DNA of 9,890 bases from Thermoleophilia bacterium UBA5186 (GTDB lineage: Bacteria > Actinomycetota > Thermoleophilia > Gaiellales > Gaiellaceae): the NCBI GenBank assembly GCA_002413095.1, contig DHWI01000221.1:1-9890 (forward strand). The letters are read 5' to 3'. Numbering within the stretch: position 1 is the stretch's first letter; every line of letters starts with the position of its first letter. Of the stretch, positions 6,624-9,890 are shown one piece after another. The notes under the pieces were generated by a model. That model was not told the DNA's origin, made no database searches, and saw only the letters and a program-made list of their open reading frames with translations. The translations under genes and the position numbers were made by a program.

Positions 6624-7900
6624 GTCGGCGCGACCGTAGCTTCGGCCGGCAGGGTCTCCTGGATCGGTTGCAGCTCCGTCCACGTCGAATCGACCCGGAT
6701 GACGCCGCTGGAGCGTCCGTAGCGGAAGTCCTCCTCGGCGGTCGCCACCGATTCGACCTCGAAGACGAGCGCATTCGGAACGATGTCCTCGTGCTCGACG
6801 CCTTTCGCGACGAGCTCGACGACGTAGCTGCCCGGCAGCAGGTCGGTTTCCTCGAACTCGCAGACGACCCGGTAGAAGCCTGCCGCGACGAGATCCTCCT
6901 GCGGCTCGGAGAAGCTGCTGAACAAGCGGACGCCGTCTCCCGTCTTCACGCGGCAGTACAGCTCGAGGAAGCGCAGCGGCTCGCTGACGCGGAACATCGC
7001 CTCGAAGCGCAGCCGGCTGCCCTGCGGGATGCGCGAGACCGGCTGGCCGTCGGGTGTCACCAGGGCGACCGACTCGAAACGGACGCGCCGGGCGGTCGGC
7101 TTCAGATTCGCCCGGCGCGGGCGGTCGTCGCGGAGGTCTGCGACGGCTCCCTTCTCGCCGCCGGCGACCGCCGACAGATACTCGGAGACGACGTCCGGCG
7201 TGGGGCCGTCGGCCGCGACAGAGCCATGGTCGAGCCAGACCGCCCGATTCGTCAGGCTTCGAATCGCGGCCATGTTGTGGCTCACGAAGAGGACGGTGCG
7301 TCCCTCCGAACGCACATCGCCGAGCTTGCCGAGACACTTGCGCTGGAATGCAGCGTCGCCGACTGCGAGGACCTCGTCGACGATGAGGATGTCGGGCTCT
7401 AAGTGGGCCGCAACGGCAAAAGCGAGCCGCACGTACATCCCGCTCGAGTAGCGCTTGACGGGCGTCTCGATGAACCTTTCGATCCCGGCAAACTCGACGA
7501 TCTCGTCGAACTTGCGCTGGATCTCGCGTCGCGGCATGCCGAGGATCGCGCCGTTGAGATAGACGTTGTCGCGGCCCGTCAGCTCCGGATGGAAGCCGGT
7601 TCCGACCTCGAGCAGCGACGCGACATGGCCCGTAATCCGAATCTCTCCAGTAGTCGGCGGTGTGATGCGGGACAGAAGCTTCAACAGGGTCGTCTTGCCG
7701 GCGCCGTTGTGGCCGATGATCCCGACCGCCTCACCCCGCGCGATGTCGAAGCTGGTGTCGCGTAGGGCCCAGATCCTGTCTCGCCTCCCGGCGGCGGCAC
7801 GTCGCTGCATGAGCGCGTCGCGGAGTGTGGGAAAGGTCTGACGCTCGCCAAGGACGTACTCCTTGCCGATACCCCGGATCTCGACCGCGTTCTTAGACAA
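6620..7900 (-). CDS. wzt: Wzt-type polysaccharide/teichoic-acid export ABC ATPase with C-terminal domain
   Basis: A 426-residue ATPase. The nucleotide-binding domain has Walker A G63-HNGAGKTT-71, SLLEVGTGFHPELTGRDN (95-112) typical of the Wzt/TagH group, signature YSSGM (151-155), Walker B ILIVDE (171-176) and the H-loop histidine H208. From about residue 270 to 410 a separate beta-rich domain follows (LRFEAMFRVSE, RLFSSFSEPQ, GFYRVVCEFEETDLLPGSYVVEL), resembling Wzt carbohydrate-binding domains. In E. coli O8/O9a that domain recognises the modified end of the glycan before export; here the ligand is unknown. It powers the permease encoded just upstream, which it overlaps by 8 bases. The start is TTG at 7900: no other start keeps the first strand AVEIRGIGKEY, the next Met being residue 31. 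Short ATPases of this group lack the last 150 or so residues. Confidence 0.94.
   Translation of the reverse strand: MSKNAVEIRGIGKEYVLGERQTFPTLRDALMQRRAAAGRRDRIWALRDTSFDIARGEAVGIIGHNGAGKTTLLKLLSRITPPTTGEIRITGHVASLLEVGTGFHPELTGRDNVYLNGAILGMPRREIQRKFDEIVEFAGIERFIETPVKRYSSGMYVRLAFAVAAHLEPDILIVDEVLAVGDAAFQRKCLGKLGDVRSEGRTVLFVSHNMAAIRSLTNRAVWLDHGSVAADGPTPDVVSEYLSAVAGGEKGAVADLRDDRPRRANLKPTARRVRFESVALVTPDGQPVSRIPQGSRLRFEAMFRVSEPLRFLELYCRVKTGDGVRLFSSFSEPQEDLVAAGFYRVVCEFEETDLLPGSYVVELVAKGVEHEDIVPNALVFEVESVATAEEDFRYGRSSGVIRVDSTWTELQPIQETLPAEATVAPT
6623..6635. terminator. Hairpin at the second convergent junction, candidate bidirectional terminator
   Basis: GGTCG-GCG-CGACC is a perfect 5-bp stem with a 3-base loop starting at the last base of the plus-strand stop codon. 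CCTGCC at 6611-6616 and GGCAGG at 6648-6653 can form an outer stem around it. The convergent genes share CTAG (6620-6623) at their stops, so any terminator must lie inside coding sequence of one of them. No T-tract is present. Confidence 0.3.
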
Positions 7901-8738
7901 GGTCGGCGAAGGTGCGCTCAGTCCGCGCGAAGTAGATGATTCCGAAAGCCAGCAGGACGAGCGCAGTCCCGACCGACACCAGCATTTCGCCGACCTGAAG
8001 GCGCCCGGTCCCGAGCAAGGCCCAGCGGAACCCGTCGATCACGCCCGTCATCGGGTTGAGGCCGTAGACCGTCCGCCGAAGTCCCTGTCCGACCGCGCTC
8101 GACGGATAGGCGACCGGACTCGCGTAGAGCCAGATCTGCATCACGAACGGCACCGCGTACCGGACGTCGCGGTAGCGGACGTTCAGCGACGAGAGGATGA
8201 GCCCGATCCCGAGCGAAGTTACGAGCGCAAGCGCGATGAATGCCGGCAGCAGCAGGATTCGCCAGTCCGGCGCAAAGCCGTAGTACGCCATCGTTCCTGC
8301 CACGAGAACGAGCGCGAGCAGGAGATCGACGAGCCCGGCCAGCACGGGCGACACGGCGACCGACAGCCTCGGGAAGTACACCTTCGTGATCAGTGCGCTG
8401 TTGGCGACGAGACTGCTCGAGGCGACGTTGATCGAGTTCGAGAAGTAGAACCAGAGCGCGAGTCCCGAGAGCGAAAAGAGCGGGTAAGGGACTGTCCCGG
8501 AATGGATCCTGCCCAGGTGGTTGAAGACGATCGTGAAGACGATCATCGTCATGAACGGCTGCAACAGCGCCCATGACGCCCCCAGGACCGTCTGCTTGTA
8601 GCGGACCTTGACGTCGCGCCAGGTCAGGAAGAAGACGAGCTCACGGAAGCGCCAGAGCTCGCGCAGGCCGAAGCTCGACCAGCGCTTCGGAGGCCTGATG
8701 ACGAGTGTCTGCTCGCGCTCCTGTTCGTACGTCGACAT
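7893..8738 (-). CDS. wzm: Wzm/TagG-type ABC-2 polysaccharide export permease
   Basis: A 281-residue membrane protein. A cytoplasmic N-terminal stretch with LRELWRFRELVFFLTWRD leads into the family signature RDVKVRYKQTVLGASWALLQP (41-61). About six membrane segments follow, near residues 55-75, 84-104, 129-151, 159-184, 194-212 and 248-270, with the conserved NVRYRDVRYAVPF loop (186-198) and YGLNPMTGVIDGFRWALLG (225-243). It forms the channel through which a lipid-linked glycan or wall polymer crosses the cytoplasmic membrane, driven by the ATPase encoded next. The ATG at 8738 is taken because translation upstream in this frame overlaps the neighbouring gene and is Arg/Ser-rich noise. A TAGAGT hexamer stands 8 bases before it and no Shine-Dalgarno is present. 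The last 8 bases overlap the ATPase start. Confidence 0.94.
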   Translation of the reverse strand: MSTYEQEREQTLVIRPPKRWSSFGLRELWRFRELVFFLTWRDVKVRYKQTVLGASWALLQPFMTMIVFTIVFNHLGRIHSGTVPYPLFSLSGLALWFYFSNSINVASSSLVANSALITKVYFPRLSVAVSPVLAGLVDLLLALVLVAGTMAYYGFAPDWRILLLPAFIALALVTSLGIGLILSSLNVRYRDVRYAVPFVMQIWLYASPVAYPSSAVGQGLRRTVYGLNPMTGVIDGFRWALLGTGRLQVGEMLVSVGTALVLLAFGIIYFARTERTFADLV

Positions 8739-8746
8739 CGCGAAAG

Positions 8747-8752
8747 ACTCTA
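8747..8752 (-). promoter_or_regulatory. TANNNT -10-like hexamer for the export genes
   Basis: On the minus strand this is TAGAGT, ending exactly 8 bases before the permease ATG, in the 37-base gap after the upstream glycosyltransferase. With its downstream bases it matches the start region of the epimerase gene at 14 of 17 positions (TAG to ATG). It would let the export pair be transcribed separately from the genes upstream. No -35 box is clear. Confidence 0.4.
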
Positions 8753-8775
8753 GCCCCGGGAGGTTTGGATCTTGT

Positions 8776-9642
8776 TCAGACGCGGCGCCAGAAGTCGGTG
8801 TCGCGCCGAAGCTCCGCGTAGATCCGATCCGAGAGCTCCTTGTTTCGCCGTAGCGTCTCCCGTTCCCGCCGCACGACCGGACGCTTGTCGATCCAGGCCC
8901 ACTTTCTTGCACGTACATGCCAGGCGGCGCGCTCCGCGAGACTCGCGTCCGGCGCCGGATCGCGCGGCGGCTCCGGCACCCGGCCGATCGCCTCGCGGTC
9001 GCGCCGGCACAAGCCCCCGCGAAAGCCCGCGCCATGGTGGTACGCGAGGTCGCCGTAGACGCCGAACCAGAGCGGGCGCAGATTCACGCGGTTCGTGCGC
9101 AGGAGCGGCTGCCACTCGTCGCCGCGTTCGCGCAGGAGTCCGAGCAGGTTCCCACCGGCGTCGGTGACGCCCTTGCCGGCGGCATTCTTCCACGTGTACC
9201 CGGGGTTCCAGTCGCCGCGCAGGTCGGCCCAGTAGCCGACGGTCGTGGCACAGAAGGACGGGTGTGGCTGCTCGTCGTCGAGGTTCTCGTCCCGGCGGAC
9301 GGCGACGAGCGGGACACGCGCGAGCGCCTCGGCCAGCGCGGCGTCGACGGAGGCGATCGGGAACGCATCGCCGTCCAGGAAGAGGAGCACATCGTCCGGT
9401 GCGGCCTCGGCCGCGATCGTCGTTGCGAGCGCGTTCAGCTTCTCGGTGTGGCTGAAGATCCCGTTCTCGAACGTCTTCGTCGCCGCGAGGTCCTGCACGT
9501 GGTGGAAGGCGCCCGGCGGCGCCTCGACGCCCTCGAGGTCGGCCCAGATACGGAAGGGCTGCTCGACGTGGCGCTCGAGATAGCGGCGCTGCGGCTCGAT
9601 CCAGCGGTCGTCGCGCCAGTGAACCGTGGCTACATGGAGCAT
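8776..9642 (-). CDS. Putative GT-A-type glycosyltransferase with DGD motif (paralogue of the gene at 2364-3239)
   Basis: A 288-residue protein matching the gene at 2364-3239 along its whole length: MLHVATVHW at the start, WADLEGVE (33-40), HTEKLNAL (65-72), FLDGDAFP with D90-G-D92, QPHPSFCATTVG (125-136), TWKNAAG (150-156), RTNRVNLRPLWFGVY (182-196) and YHHGAGF (201-207). The DGD after a hydrophobic strand suggests a metal-dependent GT-A sugar transferase acting in the cytoplasm; I do not recognise a named family. Divergence is strongest after residue 208, where the copies may differ in acceptor, and both end in a basic, probably helical tail. The ATG at 9642 shares one base with the TGA of the methyltransferase upstream (TGATG), so the two are translationally coupled. 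The permease gene follows 37 bases downstream. Confidence 0.77.
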   Translation of the reverse strand: MLHVATVHWRDDRWIEPQRRYLERHVEQPFRIWADLEGVEAPPGAFHHVQDLAATKTFENGIFSHTEKLNALATTIAAEAAPDDVLLFLDGDAFPIASVDAALAEALARVPLVAVRRDENLDDEQPHPSFCATTVGYWADLRGDWNPGYTWKNAAGKGVTDAGGNLLGLLRERGDEWQPLLRTNRVNLRPLWFGVYGDLAYHHGAGFRGGLCRRDREAIGRVPEPPRDPAPDASLAERAAWHVRARKWAWIDKRPVVRRERETLRRNKELSDRIYAELRRDTDFWRRV

Positions 9643-9890
9643 CAGGCTTTCCGGGCGACGCAGTGGAGCTTGTAGCCGAGGTCGAGCTCCTCGACCAGCG
9701 GCTCGAGCGCCTCGCGGACCGGGCCCAGCACCGGGTCTCGGGACAGGTCCGCATCGGAGTAGGGCTGCTCGTAGCTCAGGTACTCGAGCACCGGGTCGAG
9801 CGAGCTCACCTTCGTCCAGATCCGCGTCGGCTCGAAGCCGCTGCGCCGCAGCATGTCGGCCAGCGTCGCCGGGGAGAAGTAGATCAGGTG
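9642..9890 (-). CDS. SAM-dependent methyltransferase, C-terminal end (5' part outside window)
   Basis: The frame is open on the minus strand from base 9890 to the TGA at 9642-9644 and gives the last 82 residues. They begin HLIYFSPATLADMLRRSGFEP, the block that ends class I methyltransferases of the Methyltransf_23/11 type (an HLxxFSPxTLxxLLxxxGF pattern), followed by a variable tail with LSYEQPYSD and LDLGYKLHCVARKA as the closing strand. The SAM-binding motifs lie outside the window, so activity cannot be judged. By context it could methylate a sugar or cap the glycan. An ATG at 9854 is internal, not the start. It is coupled by TGATG to the glycosyltransferase downstream. Confidence 0.75.
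   Translation of the reverse strand, partial: HLIYFSPATLADMLRRSGFEPTRIWTKVSSLDPVLEYLSYEQPYSDADLSRDPVLGPVREALEPLVEELDLGYKLHCVARKA

Noticed and set aside
8739..9035. N-terminal extension of the permease to a start at 9035
   Set aside because: The extra 99 residues are Arg/Ser-rich and overlap the end of the neighbouring gene; Wzm proteins are of the length given by the start at 8738.

Overview
The window is about 10 kb of GC-rich, densely coding bacterial DNA. It holds eleven protein genes, two of them cut by the window ends, and no stretch over 100 bases without a gene. No RNA gene, insertion sequence or CRISPR array was seen. Most starts lack a Shine-Dalgarno sequence, and several have a TANNNT -10-like hexamer 6 to 8 bases upstream, the usual look of leaderless or near-leaderless actinobacterial genes. 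A high-GC actinobacterium is the best guess, perhaps of a deep-branching class such as Thermoleophilia; this rests on composition and gene style only, not on a marker gene.

The locus builds and exports a cell-surface glycan. Left to right on the map: (1) 1-414 (+), C-terminal end of a GT4 glycosyltransferase; (2) 426-1490 (+), an NAD-dependent sugar-nucleotide epimerase resembling CDP-paratose/CDP-tyvelose epimerases; (3) 1460-2344 (-), a PhyH-type Fe(II)/2-oxoglutarate oxygenase, convergent with and overlapping the epimerase; (4) 2364-3239 (-), a putative GT-A-type glycosyltransferase; (5) 3300-4133 (+), a PAPS-dependent sulfotransferase divergent from gene 4; (6) 4141-5388 and (7) 5388-6623 (+), two paralogous GT-B glycosyltransferases, tightly coupled; (8) 6620-7900 (-), a Wzt-type ABC ATPase with a long C-terminal domain; (9) 7893-8738 (-), its Wzm-type permease; (10) 8776-9642 (-), a paralogue of gene 4; (11) 9642-9890 (-), the C-terminal end of a SAM-dependent methyltransferase.

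A reasonable working model is that the glycosyltransferases assemble a glycan on a lipid carrier in the cytoplasm, the epimerase supplies an unusual sugar, and the sulfotransferase, methyltransferase and perhaps the oxygenase decorate it. Wzm/Wzt would then move it across the membrane, with the C-terminal domain of Wzt possibly reading a decorated chain end. The export pair and the enzyme families are clear from sequence; the glycan's structure, the acceptors and the order of steps are inference.

Strand changes are frequent (++ -- +++ ----), so the locus is several short transcription units. There are two convergent junctions, each with a compact hairpin, and one divergent 60-base intergenic region with an inverted repeat.
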